The notes under the pieces: generated by a model
The model's input: the letters and a program-made list of their open reading frames with translations, nothing else
The model's database searches: none
What the model was told of the DNA's origin: nothing
Shown: positions 26,723 to 37,022 of the stretch, one piece after another
Numbering within the stretch: position 1 is the stretch's first letter
How the letters are laid out: each line of letters begins with the position of its first letter
Source of the DNA: Methylocella tundrae
Lineage (GTDB): Bacteria > Pseudomonadota > Alphaproteobacteria > Rhizobiales > Beijerinckiaceae
Reading direction: 5' to 3'
DNA length: 64,000 nt
Assembly (NCBI RefSeq): GCF_901905185.1
Contig: NZ_CABFMQ020000002.1
Coordinates: forward strand, 1-64,000
Position numbers and translations under genes: made by a program

Positions 26723-29233
26723 ATGACCGACCAGCCGATTCCCGCCGCCTTCGAGAGGACCGAGCGCGCAGGCAGCCCCGCCCTCGTCCTGGTTTTCGCT
26801 CTGTTTCTCGCAGGAGCGGCGGCGCTCTTTTCGTTCCTGCCGAAAGACGAGGCCGGAAATGTCGTGCTGGGCCTCCTCGCGGCGCTCGCGGTCGTCGGCG
26901 TCTTTGCCGTCTTCGCTTTCGCGGTCGGTCTTCTTCAGTTCGCGGGGCAAGCCGCCAAAAACGACATCACAAAGCTGATTTGCGACGGCAACCAGGAAGG
27001 GCTGATCGCAACCGACGCCCCGGGCAAGATCATTTACGCCAACGAGACTTACATGAACCTGTCCGGCGCCCGTAATCCGGCCGATCTGCGCCCCGTGGAG
27101 CGTCTTTTTTCCGGCGCGCCAGACGTGTCCGAAGCCATCTACCGGCTTGCTCAGGCGGCGCGCGACGGCAAGCCCAATGTCGAGGAGCTGCGCCTCAGTC
27201 CGCCGCTCAGCGGCGACGGACGCGTCGGCTGGTACAAGATCAAGGTCCGGCCGCTGCCTTTCGCAGGCGTGAGGCGCGCCAATATCTGGACCGTCGCAGA
27301 CGTCACCCGGGAGCGCGAGCGGCAGGAGAACGTCTTTCAGGAATTGCAGCACGCGATCGATTTTCTCGATTATGCGCCCGCGGGGTTCTTTTCCTGCGAT
27401 CGCGACGGCGCCGTTTCCTATATGAACGCGACCCTCGCCGCCTGGCTCGACTATGATCTCGCGCAGGTCGGCTCGGGTGGTCTTGCGCTTGCGGACTTCC
27501 TCGCCGGCGACGGCGCCTCGCTGATTGCCTCGATCGCAGGCGGCGCGGGCGAGGTGCGCACCGAACAGTTCGACCTCGATCTGAAACGGCGCGGCGGTCA
27601 GAGCCTGCCCGTCCGCCTGCTGCATCGCGTCGCTTTCGGGAGTGACGGAGCCGCCGGGCCCTCGCGCACCCTCGTGCTAAACCGCGCGCCAGGCGAGGAG
27701 CCGGCCGAGGATCTGCGAGCGGCGGAAGTCCGCTTCGCGCGGGTTTTCAATTCGACGCCCATGGCGATCGCTATTCTGGACGCAAACGGAGGCATCGTGC
27801 GCTCCAACGCCGCTTTCGCCCGGCTGATGCCCGAAGCCTTGAAATGGGCCGATGTCGGAGCTGGACGCTCAATCTATGCCGGAATTCTGGAGCGCGACCG
27901 CAACGCGCTCGAAACGGCCCTGGCCGCCGCCGCCGGGTCACAAACCGATATTCCCCCCGTCGACGTCGCGCTGGCCGGGGACGGCGACCGCTCCGCCCGC
28001 CTCTTCATTTCCGCGTCCGACGAGCGAGACGGGGCCGGGGCGACCATTTACGCGCTCGACACCACCGAACAGCGCACCTTGCAGAACAATTTCGCGCAAT
28101 CGCAGAAGATGCAGGCGATCGGCCAGCTCGCCGGCGGCGTCGCGCATGATTTCAACAATGTGCTGACGGCCATCATCGGCTATTCGGATTTGCTGCTCGC
28201 CAATCATCGGCCGACCGATCCCTCCTTCCGCGACATCATGCAGATCAAGCAGAACGCCAACCGCGCCGCCGGGCTGGTGCGGCAGCTGCTCGCCTTCTCG
28301 CGCCGCCAGACGCTGCGCCCGCAGGTGCTGCAGCTCGGCGACGTGCTCTCGGATCTGCAAATGCTGATGCGCCGGCTCGTCGGCGAAAAGATCAACCTCG
28401 AGTTGCGGCACGGCCGCGACCTCTGGCTCGTTAGAGCCGACCTCAATCAATTCGAGCAGGTCATCGTCAATCTGATCGTCAATGCGCGCGACGCGATGCC
28501 GGGGGGCGGCGACATTTTATTACGAACCCGCAACGTCATGCCCGACGAATGCGCGTCTTTTGAAGAGAATTCGCTGCTTGCGGGCGAATATGTCGCCATC
28601 GAAGTCGAGGATGGCGGACACGGCGTCCCGCCCGAAGTCAAAGACAAGATATTCGAGCCCTTCTTCACGACGAAGGAAGTCGGCAAGGGCACCGGCCTTG
28701 GCCTCGCCATGGTCTATGGCATCGTGAAGCAGACCGGCGGTTACGTTTTTTGCTCCAGCATGTCCGGCAAGGGCGCCACTTTCACCGTCCTTTTGCCCCG
28801 CTATGTCGCCGAGTCGCATGAGGCCGCGCCTTCGGTCGAGCCGGCAAAGCCCGCGGCCGACCTCACCGGACACGGCACCATTCTCCTCGTGGAGGACGAA
28901 GAGGCCGTCCGCGCTTTCGGCGCCCGCGCGCTCGCTTCACGCGGCTATAGCGTGCTGCAAGCCGCCTCTGGTCTGGAGGCGCTCGACATCGTTGAGCAGA
29001 ATCAGGGAAAAATCGATCTCGTCGTCTCGGATGTGGTAATGCCCGAGATGGACGGGCCGACCATGTTCGGCGAATTGCGCAAGCGCGGCGTCAAGGCGAA
29101 AGTCATCTTCGTGTCCGGCTACGCCGAGGAAGCTTTCGCCAAAAACCTTCCCGAGGGCGAGGATTTCGGCTTTCTGCCGAAACCCTTCTCGTTGAAGCAA
29201 TTGATCGAGGCGGTCAAAGCCGCGGCGAGCTGA
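26723..29233 (+). CDS. cckA: Cell-cycle hybrid histidine kinase CckA
   Basis: This is a membrane sensor kinase that phosphorylates ChpT and, through it, CtrA and CpdR in the alphaproteobacterial cell-cycle circuit. The 836 residues contain two membrane helices (~18-38 and ~46-72), PAS domains (~85-195 and ~205-320, with a further PAS-like region to ~450), and the HisKA box GGVAHDFNNVLTAIIGYSDL with His475. An ATPase domain follows (DGGHGVPPEVKDKIFEPFF, GTGLGLAMVYG), then a receiver domain with phospho-acceptor Asp770 (VVSDVVMPEMDGP) and Lys in FLPKPF. Length and architecture are those of CckA. Confidence 0.95.
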   Translation: MTDQPIPAAFERTERAGSPALVLVFALFLAGAAALFSFLPKDEAGNVVLGLLAALAVVGVFAVFAFAVGLLQFAGQAAKNDITKLICDGNQEGLIATDAPGKIIYANETYMNLSGARNPADLRPVERLFSGAPDVSEAIYRLAQAARDGKPNVEELRLSPPLSGDGRVGWYKIKVRPLPFAGVRRANIWTVADVTRERERQENVFQELQHAIDFLDYAPAGFFSCDRDGAVSYMNATLAAWLDYDLAQVGSGGLALADFLAGDGASLIASIAGGAGEVRTEQFDLDLKRRGGQSLPVRLLHRVAFGSDGAAGPSRTLVLNRAPGEEPAEDLRAAEVRFARVFNSTPMAIAILDANGGIVRSNAAFARLMPEALKWADVGAGRSIYAGILERDRNALETALAAAAGSQTDIPPVDVALAGDGDRSARLFISASDERDGAGATIYALDTTEQRTLQNNFAQSQKMQAIGQLAGGVAHDFNNVLTAIIGYSDLLLANHRPTDPSFRDIMQIKQNANRAAGLVRQLLAFSRRQTLRPQVLQLGDVLSDLQMLMRRLVGEKINLELRHGRDLWLVRADLNQFEQVIVNLIVNARDAMPGGGDILLRTRNVMPDECASFEENSLLAGEYVAIEVEDGGHGVPPEVKDKIFEPFFTTKEVGKGTGLGLAMVYGIVKQTGGYVFCSSMSGKGATFTVLLPRYVAESHEAAPSVEPAKPAADLTGHGTILLVEDEEAVRAFGARALASRGYSVLQAASGLEALDIVEQNQGKIDLVVSDVVMPEMDGPTMFGELRKRGVKAKVIFVSGYAEEAFAKNLPEGEDFGFLPKPFSLKQLIEAVKAAAS

Positions 29234-29258
29234 ACGCCGCGCTCGCGGCCAAGACGTC

Positions 29259-29582
29259 TTACTCGATGCCCGCCTCGCGGCTGCGCGCGTTCCAGGCGCC
29301 GCGGAAGCGCTTTTCGATCTCGACCGGATCGGTTTCGGCGGTTTTCGCGGCGGCGAGCGCGCCGCGAACGAGCGAGCCTTCCTCGACGGTCAGAACGATC
29401 GGGCCCGCCATATAGGCCGCGTTCGGAAGCGCATGCAGGATCGCCGCCTTGTTTGGATGCTCCTTGACCTCGACCAGTTGATCGGCGACAGGATTGCCGT
29501 CAATGCAAATCAGCGCGCCGATCACTTCCACTTTGCGTCCGTCCGAAGTGCTTCGAATGAATGTCGTTTGCATCGTCTCCAT
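29259..29582 (-). CDS. Small conserved hypothetical protein
   Basis: This is a 107-residue soluble protein (TFIRSTSDGRKVEVIGALIC ... KAAILHALPNAAYMAGPIVLT) with no signal peptide or catalytic motif. The N-terminal half reads as short beta strands and the C-terminal quarter as a charged helix. Two start codons are close; ATG 29582 has AGGAAAGG at good spacing, whereas ATG 29573 would use GGAG only 3 nt away. It lies on the minus strand between cckA and recA, downstream of the TPR-like gene, and may be transcribed with it. Function unknown. Confidence 0.65.
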   Translation of the reverse strand: METMQTTFIRSTSDGRKVEVIGALICIDGNPVADQLVEVKEHPNKAAILHALPNAAYMAGPIVLTVEEGSLVRGALAAAKTAETDPVEIEKRFRGAWNARSREAGIE

Positions 29583-29696
29583 ACATCCTTTCCTGGTTTA
29601 GCGTTTGCTTTCTTGTTTTAGCGATTGCGAAGTCAGCGCTAGAGGCGGTGATCTGTTTCACTTTCCAGCGCGTCAATCGCGTCAACTGATCCTGTT

Positions 29697-30215
29697 CTAG
29701 TCAACCGCAGCCGCCAAAGCGGCGATGACGGTTCCTCCCACCAGCTCCATCGCGCCCAGCTCGGAGATCTTGTCGAGATAGCGCTGCGATTTCGCTTTCT
29801 CGTCACGGCGCAAATGGATGAAAGCAAGGGCCTTCAACGTATAAAGCGCGAAATGGCCTGGCCCATTGACGTCGGAAGAGATCTGGCCGCTTCTCCAGAG
29901 CGTCCAATCGGCGTCCAATCCTGCCTGACGCGCGGCCTCTTCTAGCCCGGCCTCGGCGATCGCCAGCGCTTCGTCGAGATTACCCTGATAGGTATGGATT
30001 TTATAAAGGCACAGATAGCTCGGCAAAGCATCGGGCCGCAGCGCAAGCGCCTCGCGAAAGGCAAGGTCAGCGCCGACCGGATCGCGCCGGTAAAGCGACA
30101 CGCCGCGCTGCAGGATCTCATTCACCTCAGGCAGCACGTCCCCGAAATCGATCAGATTGTCCATTTGGGCGATATTGTTGGCTCGAAGCTTCCACGGTTG
30201 GCTGATTTCTGACAT
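29697..30215 (-). CDS. TPR-like protein
   Basis: This is a 172-residue soluble protein from ATG 30215 (MSEISQPWKLRANNIAQMDN). Helical repeats include FREALALRPDALPSYLCLYK and GNLDEALAIAEAGLEEAARQ, a TPR pattern, and GHFALYTLKALAFIHLRRDE. The composition resembles a conserved TPR family that I associate, without being able to check, with nitrogen-fixing bacteria. The frame continues upstream to 30317 but the part before ATG 30215 looks non-coding. Probably a protein-protein interaction adaptor. Confidence 0.72.
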   Translation of the reverse strand: MSEISQPWKLRANNIAQMDNLIDFGDVLPEVNEILQRGVSLYRRDPVGADLAFREALALRPDALPSYLCLYKIHTYQGNLDEALAIAEAGLEEAARQAGLDADWTLWRSGQISSDVNGPGHFALYTLKALAFIHLRRDEKAKSQRYLDKISELGAMELVGGTVIAALAAAVD

Positions 30216-30595
30216 GGAATCGCGCGCGCTCTCGGGATTTGGCTGACGTGCGGTGAGAAAGCAATTGCCGTGCCCTACCCGCACGGTAGCTGCAAAAGGG
30301 CGAAACATCCGGCCCACCGCGGCCTCGAGGCATGGCGTTAACCATAGCCAAACTTTTGGCTTGTCCCGCCGGGCGGGCGACGCGACCCGTCACACGATTG
30401 TTTTTCTATCTCGCGTTGTGCTTTTCCACAGCCGCCAATTGCATATCCCTCTGCCGAGGACGTCACAGGCTGAGAAATATGCTGGATCATTAGAACATAA
30501 AAAGAACTTGCGAACGAGAACAAATACAGTACATTCGATAGCAACGCAGATCGCATTGCACTCCTCGCCTAGCCTGTGTCAGAAGGATCAATCAC
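30216..30595. other. recA upstream region
   Basis: This 380-bp gap holds the recA promoter and LexA box (listed separately). At 30338-30345 it contains TTAACCAT, a sequence seen in CtrA-controlled promoters, although it lies about 250 bp from recA and could serve the divergent TPR gene. The sequence between is not coding on either strand as far as I can tell. Confidence 0.5.
30493..30507 (+). promoter_or_regulatory. LexA (SOS) box of recA
   Basis: GAAC (30493-30496), seven bases, GAAC (30504-30507) form an exact alphaproteobacterial LexA box. Two further GAAC half-sites follow at 30512-30515 and 30518-30521, but with other spacings. The box is about 90 bp before the recA start, where LexA would repress transcription until DNA damage. 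Confidence 0.85.
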
Positions 30596-31660
30596 ATGAG
30601 TCAAGCCAATCTCCGCCTCGTAGAAGGATCGTCCGTGGACAAGACCAAGGCCCTTGACGCCGCCCTGTCACAGATCGAACGCGCCTTCGGCAAAGGCTCG
30701 ATCATGCGGCTTGGCAAGAATCAGAAAGTCGTCGAAATCGAAACCGTGCCGACGGGCTCTCTCGGTCTCGACATCGCCCTTGGCGTCGGCGGACTGCCGC
30801 GCGGGCGGGTCATCGAGATCTATGGTCCTGAATCGTCCGGAAAAACGACCCTGACGTTGCATGTCATCGCCGAAGCCCAGAAAAAGGGCGGCGTTTGCGC
30901 CTTCGTCGACGCGGAACACGCGCTCGACACCATTTATGCGCGAAAACTCGGCGTCAATCTCGAAGATCTTCTGGTTTCCCAGCCAGACACCGGCGAGCAG
31001 GCGCTGGAGATTACCGATACGCTGGTGCGCTCGGGGGCGGTCGACGTGCTGGTCATCGATTCGGTCGCGGCGTTGACCCCCCGCGCTGAAATCGAAGGGG
31101 AAATGGGCGATAGCCAGCCAGGTCTCCAGGCGCGCCTGATGAGTCAGGCTCTACGCAAGCTCACGGCGTCGATCTCGCGTTCGCAAACGATGGTGATTTT
31201 CATCAATCAGATTCGCATGAAGATCGGTGTCATGTATGGCAGCCCCGAGACGACGACAGGCGGCAACGCATTGAAATTCTATGCGTCGGTCCGGCTCGAT
31301 ATCCGCCGCATCGGATCGATCAAGGATCACGACGAAGTGACGGGCAACCAGACGCGCGTCAAGGTCGTCAAGAACAAGGTCGCGCCGCCCTTCAAACAAG
31401 TCGAATTTGACATTATGTATGGCGAGGGCATTTCGAAAATCGGCGAGCTGATCGATCTTGGCGTGAAAGCTGGCGTCGTAGAGAAATCAGGAGCCTGGTT
31501 CTCCTATGACAGCCAACGGCTTGGGCAAGGCCGTGAGAACGCCAAGACTTTCCTGAAAGCCAATCCGGCGATCGCCGATAAGATCGAGCTCGCCATTCGT
31601 GAGAATTCGGGGATGATCGCCGACAAGATTCTGGACGTCGCCGACGGCGGCGAGGAATGA
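30596..31660 (+). CDS. recA: Recombinase RecA
   Basis: RecA forms filaments on single-stranded DNA, catalyses strand exchange and triggers LexA self-cleavage. The protein has 354 residues with all landmarks: Walker [11 protein letters not shown] (~81-90), Walker [20 protein letters not shown], loop L2 region [20 protein letters not shown], and [15 protein letters not shown] 30596 with AGAAGGATCAATCAC upstream gives a strong ribosome site (AAGGA). Confidence 0.98.
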   Translation: MSQANLRLVEGSSVDKTKALDAALSQIERAFGKGSIMRLGKNQKVVEIETVPTGSLGLDIALGVGGLPRGRVIEIYGPESSGKTTLTLHVIAEAQKKGGVCAFVDAEHALDTIYARKLGVNLEDLLVSQPDTGEQALEITDTLVRSGAVDVLVIDSVAALTPRAEIEGEMGDSQPGLQARLMSQALRKLTASISRSQTMVIFINQIRMKIGVMYGSPETTTGGNALKFYASVRLDIRRIGSIKDHDEVTGNQTRVKVVKNKVAPPFKQVEFDIMYGEGISKIGELIDLGVKAGVVEKSGAWFSYDSQRLGQGRENAKTFLKANPAIADKIELAIRENSGMIADKILDVADGGEE

Positions 31661-31924
31661 CGCTTTCCGGCCTCTTATGCCTCCGCTGCGATCGGCCGGT
31701 TCTCGAGCATGATCGCGGCGCAGGAACAAGCCGTGCTTCTGGTCTTTCGCGTACGTCTGGCGATGCTGCGGCTCGAAGCCGGCCTCCGGCGCATTTGACG
31801 ATGGCGCCGGCCGCGCCTTGAGGCGCGTCGCCGCGACTTGCGTTTTGCCGTCGCGCCACGCATTTTGCACCAATTCATGGAGAGCTGCTGCGCGCGAACG
31901 CAAAGGCTTAAGACGGAAAAGCAA

Positions 31925-34615
31925 ATGAACGGCGTGAACGAGATCCGCTCGGGGTTCCTCAAGTTTTTCAAGCGGCATGGTCATGAGATCGCGCCATCTT
32001 CGCCGCTCGTTCCGCGCAATGACCCGACCCTGATGTTCACCAATGCGGGGATGGTTCAATTCAAGAATCTGTTCACCGGCCTCGAAAAGCGTCCCTATAC
32101 GCGCGCCGCGAGCGCGCAGAAATGCGTCCGCGCCGGCGGCAAGCACAATGACCTCGATAATGTCGGCTATACCGCGCGGCACCATACCTTCTTTGAAATG
32201 CTCGGCAATTTTTCGTTTGGCGACTATTTCAAGCCGCTCGCGATCGAACTCGCCTGGAAATTGATTACGGAAGAATTCGACCTGCCGAAGGACCGGCTTC
32301 TCGTCACGGTCTATCATACCGACGACGAAGCTTTCGCGTTATGGAAGAAGATCGCGGGCTTTCCGGACTCAAGAATCATTCGGATCGCAACCTCCGACAA
32401 TTTTTGGGCGATGGGCGACACCGGCCCCTGCGGCCCCTGCTCCGAGATCTTCTATGATCAGGGCGACAAGCTCCAGGGCGGCCCTCCCGGCAGTCCCGAC
32501 GAAGACGGCGATCGCTTTCTCGAATTCTGGAACCTCGTCTTCATGCAGTTCGAGCAGATCGGGCCAGATGAGCGCATCAATTTGCCGCGGCCCTCGATCG
32601 ATACCGGCATGGGCCTCGAGCGCATCGCGGCTCTGCTCCAGGGCGTCACGTCAAATTACGACATTGATCTTTTCCGCGTCCTGATCAACGCCATCGCGGA
32701 TGCGACCGGGGTTGAGCCGGACGGACCGCAAAAGGCCAGTCACCGTGTAATCGCCGACCATTTGCGCGCCTGCGCCTTCCTCATCGCCGACGGCGTTACA
32801 CCGTCGAACGAGGGACGCGGCTATGTCCTGCGCCGCATCATGCGGCGCGCCATGCGCCACGCGCAGATCCTCGGGTCCCGCGAACCACTATTGTGGCGCC
32901 TCGTTCCGGTTCTGACGCGCGAGATGGGGCAAGCCTATCCAGAACTCTTGCGCGCCGAACCGCTGATCGTCGAAACGCTCCGCCTCGAAGAGGCGCGTTT
33001 CATTGATACGCTTGCACGCGGTCTTTCAATTCTCGATGAAGCGGTGCGCGATCTTCCGGGCGGCGCGGCCCTTCCCGGCCAGGTCGCCTTTAAGCTCTAC
33101 GACACTTACGGCTTTCCCCTCGACCTGACCCAGGACGCGCTGCGCGCGCGTTCGCTCAGCGTTGACGTCGAAGGCTTCAACACCGCTATGGAGCGTCAAC
33201 GCGCTGAGGCCCGTAAAGCCTGGGCCGGCTCCGGCGAGGCGACCACCGAAAATATCTGGTTCCCCATCAAGGAGAAAGCCGGCGCGACTGATTTTCTCGG
33301 CTATGACGCGGAGCGGGCCGAAGGCGTCGTCACAGCGATCGTCAAGAATGGGCTGCCAGCCGATCGCCTCGGCGTTGGCGAGACTGGTTCGATCATCCTC
33401 AATCAGACGCCTTTCTATGGCGAGTCGGGCGGACAGGTCGGAGACACCGGCGTCATGCGCGCCAGCGGCGTGCGCTTCCGGGTGACGAACACGCAAAAGA
33501 AACTCGGCGATCTTTTCGTGCATGAGGGCGTCGTCGAGGCCGGCGAAATTCATCCGGGGCTTGCTCTCGAACTTGCAGTCGATCACGCCCGCCGCACGGC
33601 GATCCGCGCTAATCACTCGGCCACGCATCTGTTGCACGAAGCGCTGCGTCTCGTGCTTGGCGATCATGTCGCGCAAAAAGGCTCGCTCGTCGCGGAAGAT
33701 CGCCTTCGTTTCGACTTCGCGCATCTGAAGCCGATTTCGGAGGCCGAGTTGAGCCGCGTGGAGGATATCGCCAACCGCGCGGTTCTTCAGAACGCGCCCG
33801 TCGTCACGCGGTTGATGGCCGTCGACGACGCGATCCATTCAGGCGCGCGCGCTCTATTCGGCGAAAAATATGGCGATGAAGTTCGCGTCGTGACGATGGG
33901 TTACGCGCAGGACCGCGAAGATGACGGCGAGGGCCGCGCCAACCGCGCCTTTTCGGTCGAATTGTGCGGCGGCACTCACGTTTCCCGGACCGGCGACATC
34001 GGACTCATCACCATAGTATCCGAGTCGGCGGTCGCCGCCGGCGTGCGGCGCATCGAAGCCAAGACCGCGGATGGCGCGCGACGTCATCTCAACGCCCAAG
34101 CACATCGGCTTCATGACGTCGCAGGGCTCCTCAAGGCGCCAGAGGAGGACGCCGTCAAACGCCTTGCGTCGCTCATCGACGAGCGGCGCAAGCTCGAACG
34201 CGAGCTGACCGAGGCCCGCAAGAAACTGGCGATGGGCGGCGCAAATGCGAGTCAGTCAAATCGCGCTCAATCCATCGGCGGAGTCACGTTCCTTGGACGG
34301 TCGGTGACGGGCATCGAGTTGAAAGATCTAAAATCGCTGGCCGATGAAGCAAAGCAGAGCGTCGGCTCTGGCGTCGTGGCGATCGCCAGCGTGGATGATG
34401 ATGGCAAGGCCGGAATCGTCGTTGGCGTGACCGCGGATCTCGTCGATCGTTTCGATGCGGTCGCCCTCGTTCGGCTTGCCGCGGCAAAGCTGGGCGGCAA
34501 GGGCGGAGGCGGCCGGCGCGACATGGCGCAGGCGGGGGGCCCGGACGGCGCCGGCGTCGATGCGGCATTGGCCGCTATCGGGGACGCCCTTCAGGCGGCT
34601 CAAACCGCCGCCTGA
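31925..34615 (+). CDS. alaS: Alanyl-tRNA synthetase
   Basis: It charges tRNA-Ala and edits mischarged Ser and Gly. The 896 residues start [20 protein letters not shown], and the class II core includes [10 protein letters not shown] and [20 protein letters not shown]. The editing domain zinc site is visible as NHSATHLLH (~563-571) and CGGTHV (~680). A C-terminal oligomerisation domain with a Gly-rich [14 protein letters not shown] segment completes it. The longer frame from 31838 lacks homology, so ATG 31925 is used. It follows recA as in many alphaproteobacteria. Confidence 0.97.
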   Translation: MNGVNEIRSGFLKFFKRHGHEIAPSSPLVPRNDPTLMFTNAGMVQFKNLFTGLEKRPYTRAASAQKCVRAGGKHNDLDNVGYTARHHTFFEMLGNFSFGDYFKPLAIELAWKLITEEFDLPKDRLLVTVYHTDDEAFALWKKIAGFPDSRIIRIATSDNFWAMGDTGPCGPCSEIFYDQGDKLQGGPPGSPDEDGDRFLEFWNLVFMQFEQIGPDERINLPRPSIDTGMGLERIAALLQGVTSNYDIDLFRVLINAIADATGVEPDGPQKASHRVIADHLRACAFLIADGVTPSNEGRGYVLRRIMRRAMRHAQILGSREPLLWRLVPVLTREMGQAYPELLRAEPLIVETLRLEEARFIDTLARGLSILDEAVRDLPGGAALPGQVAFKLYDTYGFPLDLTQDALRARSLSVDVEGFNTAMERQRAEARKAWAGSGEATTENIWFPIKEKAGATDFLGYDAERAEGVVTAIVKNGLPADRLGVGETGSIILNQTPFYGESGGQVGDTGVMRASGVRFRVTNTQKKLGDLFVHEGVVEAGEIHPGLALELAVDHARRTAIRANHSATHLLHEALRLVLGDHVAQKGSLVAEDRLRFDFAHLKPISEAELSRVEDIANRAVLQNAPVVTRLMAVDDAIHSGARALFGEKYGDEVRVVTMGYAQDREDDGEGRANRAFSVELCGGTHVSRTGDIGLITIVSESAVAAGVRRIEAKTADGARRHLNAQAHRLHDVAGLLKAPEEDAVKRLASLIDERRKLERELTEARKKLAMGGANASQSNRAQSIGGVTFLGRSVTGIELKDLKSLADEAKQSVGSGVVAIASVDDDGKAGIVVGVTADLVDRFDAVALVRLAAAKLGGKGGGGRRDMAQAGGPDGAGVDAALAAIGDALQAAQTAA

Positions 34616-34703
34616 AAGCTGGGCCTGCTCAATTAATGTCGGCGCGATGCAACTCCTCATTGAGTGAGCGGTTCTATGGCTTGATGGCCCATGGAGGGAG
34701 ATC

Positions 34704-35108
34704 ATGTCCGACATCAATCTTAAGGACGCTAATGCGGCGGCTGATCTCAGCGCGAGCACCCTATCGTCGACGACGAAAAATCTGCAGGCCTTCGCAGCTG
34801 AAATCGCAGAAATGTCGCGCCAATCAATCGAGCATACAACCGATACGATCGAAAAGCTTCGCAACGCCCGAGGCCTGTCAGAAATCCTCACAATTCAAAC
34901 CAATTTCATGAGGGAGGCATTCGAGCATCTGTCTCAACATACGCGCAAGTTCAGCGAGCTGATGACCTCGCTTCCGCTCGAAATGAGCAAGACCTATGCG
35001 CAGCTCTGGACGAAATCGCTGGATTCAGGGGTAAGGACCGTGGAGGAAGCCGGTGAAAAGGCGGCGGCGAACGTCGAGCGCTTGTCTCAGACTTATCGCA
35101 ATCCATGA
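34704..35108 (+). CDS. Phasin (polyhydroxyalkanoate granule protein)
   Basis: This 134-residue helical protein is of the Phasin_2 family. It is built from amphipathic helices such as TTKNLQAFAAEIAEMSRQSI, NFMREAFEHLSQHTRKFSEL and SGVRTVEEAGEKAAANVERL. Phasins coat PHB granules and control their number and size, so this supports polyhydroxybutyrate storage in the organism. GGAGGGAGATC before ATG 34704 is a strong ribosome site. It lies 88 bp after alaS and may have its own promoter. Not a homologue of structural proteins with signal peptides. Confidence 0.87.
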   Translation: MSDINLKDANAAADLSASTLSSTTKNLQAFAAEIAEMSRQSIEHTTDTIEKLRNARGLSEILTIQTNFMREAFEHLSQHTRKFSELMTSLPLEMSKTYAQLWTKSLDSGVRTVEEAGEKAAANVERLSQTYRNP

Positions 35109-35261
35109 AAGGCCGACGCTCGAGCGACCGCCTGCCGGCCACTGCGAAAACGCGGGCGACCCTCATTTTAAAGTGTGATGGGCGGGCTCTTTAATATGTC
35201 ATAAAGGCATGCCAGAGGTGAACCTTGCTCCGGCATAATTTCCAGATGAGTTCCGCTTCGC

Positions 35262-35777
35262 ATGCCTCGGCTCCTCCTCCTTCGTCATGCCGAAGCTGCG
35301 CCGTCGGCTAGCAGAAGAGATATTGACAGGCGGCTGACGCCGGGGGGCCGCAGCGCTGCTGTTAGAATAGGGGCCTACCTCCGATCGGCGGCTCTCGCGC
35401 CAAATTTGGTTTTTGTCTCTCCGGCGCAACGAACGCTCGAAACGCTCCAGGAAATTGAGCGTGGCCTTGGCCGAGACCTGCCTTATGTCACCGTACCGGC
35501 GCTCTATCACGCGAGCGCGGAGACGATTTTTGCGGTGCTCTCCGAGGCGCCCTCAAACATCGACACACTTCTGATGATCGGGCATAATCCGGGTTTCGCC
35601 GAAGCCGCCAACGTCCTCTCGAAAGCAGGAAATAAAGCGGATCTTGCAAGATTGCGCGCGCAATTTCCAGCTCCCTGCCTCGCCGTGATAGATTTGGCTC
35701 CGATCGACTGGAGCGACGCCAATCACGCCCGAGGTCGCCTCGAACGTTTTGTGACACTCGCCACCTTGGAAAAGTGA
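35262..35777 (+). CDS. sixA: Phosphohistidine phosphatase (SixA family)
   Basis: This 171-residue histidine phosphatase has the catalytic RHA motif in LLLLRHAEA (His9), the second Arg in SPAQRTLET, and the later catalytic His in LLMIGHNPGF. SixA removes phosphate from His in phosphotransfer proteins such as the HPt domain of ArcB or NPr. The target here is unknown. It is followed by the exported unknown protein and ycjX on the same strand. Confidence 0.88.
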   Translation: MPRLLLLRHAEAAPSASRRDIDRRLTPGGRSAAVRIGAYLRSAALAPNLVFVSPAQRTLETLQEIERGLGRDLPYVTVPALYHASAETIFAVLSEAPSNIDTLLMIGHNPGFAEAANVLSKAGNKADLARLRAQFPAPCLAVIDLAPIDWSDANHARGRLERFVTLATLEK

Positions 35778-35866
35778 CGGGGCGGCGCTTCAGCGCTACG
35801 CAGACGTCAACGACAATCGGCGGATAGAAGCCAGGCCGGTTTGCGGCCCGCTGAGGGGACAGGCTC

Positions 35867-36913
35867 ATGCTTCTGGAACTGTTCGGCGTTGTTGCGCTTG
35901 TGCTCGGTTCAACGGCCTCGGTCAATATTGAAGCAGACGCGAACGGAGCCGCTCGGACATGGACGAGCATGGAGAAAATGTCGGCCCTCGCTATCTCTCG
36001 CGTCACATTTCTTCCCGTTGAACGGGCTGTATCGAATTGGCGTTGGGAGGCGGCGCGCAGCCTCGACGCGTCCCCGCGATCTCTCGCCGACGTCATCGCC
36101 GACGATCGGCTGGGGACGCCGCGCTGCGTAAAGCTCAACAATTATTGGTGCGTCAAAAGAGCAGGCTGGGCGGGAGAGATCGCCGCCGATTCCGAGGGCC
36201 ATGTCGCCTTTGCTTCCGCTTCGGAGGGAGCGGTCGTCGCAGCGATGCTGCTGCGGCGCTATTATCTGGTCTATAATCGTCGCTCGGCCCAAGCGATTCT
36301 CTCTCGCTGGGCGCCCGCTCAGTGCGGCGGGGTCAGCGCCGCTCGAGGCCGGGGCGGCGCCATTCGGCTTGGCGCGCTGACGACCCGCGGCATAGCAAAT
36401 ACATTGCGAGCGCGCTGGCTAGCCTCGCACCGTCGAGGCTTCGCCGCGCCCAGGCTGGCGCAAGGATCGGCAACCCTTCCGGCGCCAAAACTTCGGCGTT
36501 CGGTCGTGGCTGACAGGCCGGTCAGACTGATGGCCGCACCCGAGATTGCCGTCGGCATGGGCGAACAGGATTTGCCGTCGCGCGCGCCCGTCAGGCTGGC
36601 CGCGCTCGAGGCCCCGGACCTCGCTCCGCTTCTGCCAGGCCCGAGCTGCATCGACGAGACCGCGCGCATCCGTCAATATGCGCTTCGCGCCATCGAGGGC
36701 GTCGTCGCGAGCCCGGATGATGACTTACAGTTGTTCGCCGCCGATGGGACGCCCCTTTCCAGCCTGTCGCGGCTCATGCAAAACATGGCGAGGGTTGAAA
36801 TCGGCCCTCTGGCGGCGCGCATCGATCTCATCACGGCGGCGATCGAGGCGGAAGCGCGACGGGACCGGGAGACCCGCGCCGTCGCCAAGACCCCTGGCGA
36901 TCCGGCGCGGTAA
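35867..36913 (+). CDS. Conserved exported protein of unknown function
   Basis: This 348-residue protein has a weak hydrophobic N terminus (LLELFGVVALVLGSTASV) that may be a signal or anchor. A conserved-looking block follows at residues ~85-160 (RCVKLNNYWCVKRAGWAGEI, EGHVAFASASEGAVVAAMLL, RRYYLVYNRRSAQAILSRWAP), then a Pro/Ala/Arg-rich stretch and a C-terminal helical part. NNYWC-K-AGW-GEI followed by a helical repeat suggests a peptidoglycan-related or muramidase-like fold, but no catalytic residues are clear. It precedes ycjX by about 110 bp. Confidence 0.65.
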   Translation: MLLELFGVVALVLGSTASVNIEADANGAARTWTSMEKMSALAISRVTFLPVERAVSNWRWEAARSLDASPRSLADVIADDRLGTPRCVKLNNYWCVKRAGWAGEIAADSEGHVAFASASEGAVVAAMLLRRYYLVYNRRSAQAILSRWAPAQCGGVSAARGRGGAIRLGALTTRGIANTLRARWLASHRRGFAAPRLAQGSATLPAPKLRRSVVADRPVRLMAAPEIAVGMGEQDLPSRAPVRLAALEAPDLAPLLPGPSCIDETARIRQYALRAIEGVVASPDDDLQLFAADGTPLSSLSRLMQNMARVEIGPLAARIDLITAAIEAEARRDRETRAVAKTPGDPAR

Positions 36914-37022
36914 CCCGTTTGATCCTCGCAAAGGGGCTTGATTCAAACGATTGCGTTTGGTTTGTCCCATCTGCGTGCGGCGCGCCGGAGCCGAGTTTTC
37001 AAAAAGCCAGCCGGATTATCCT

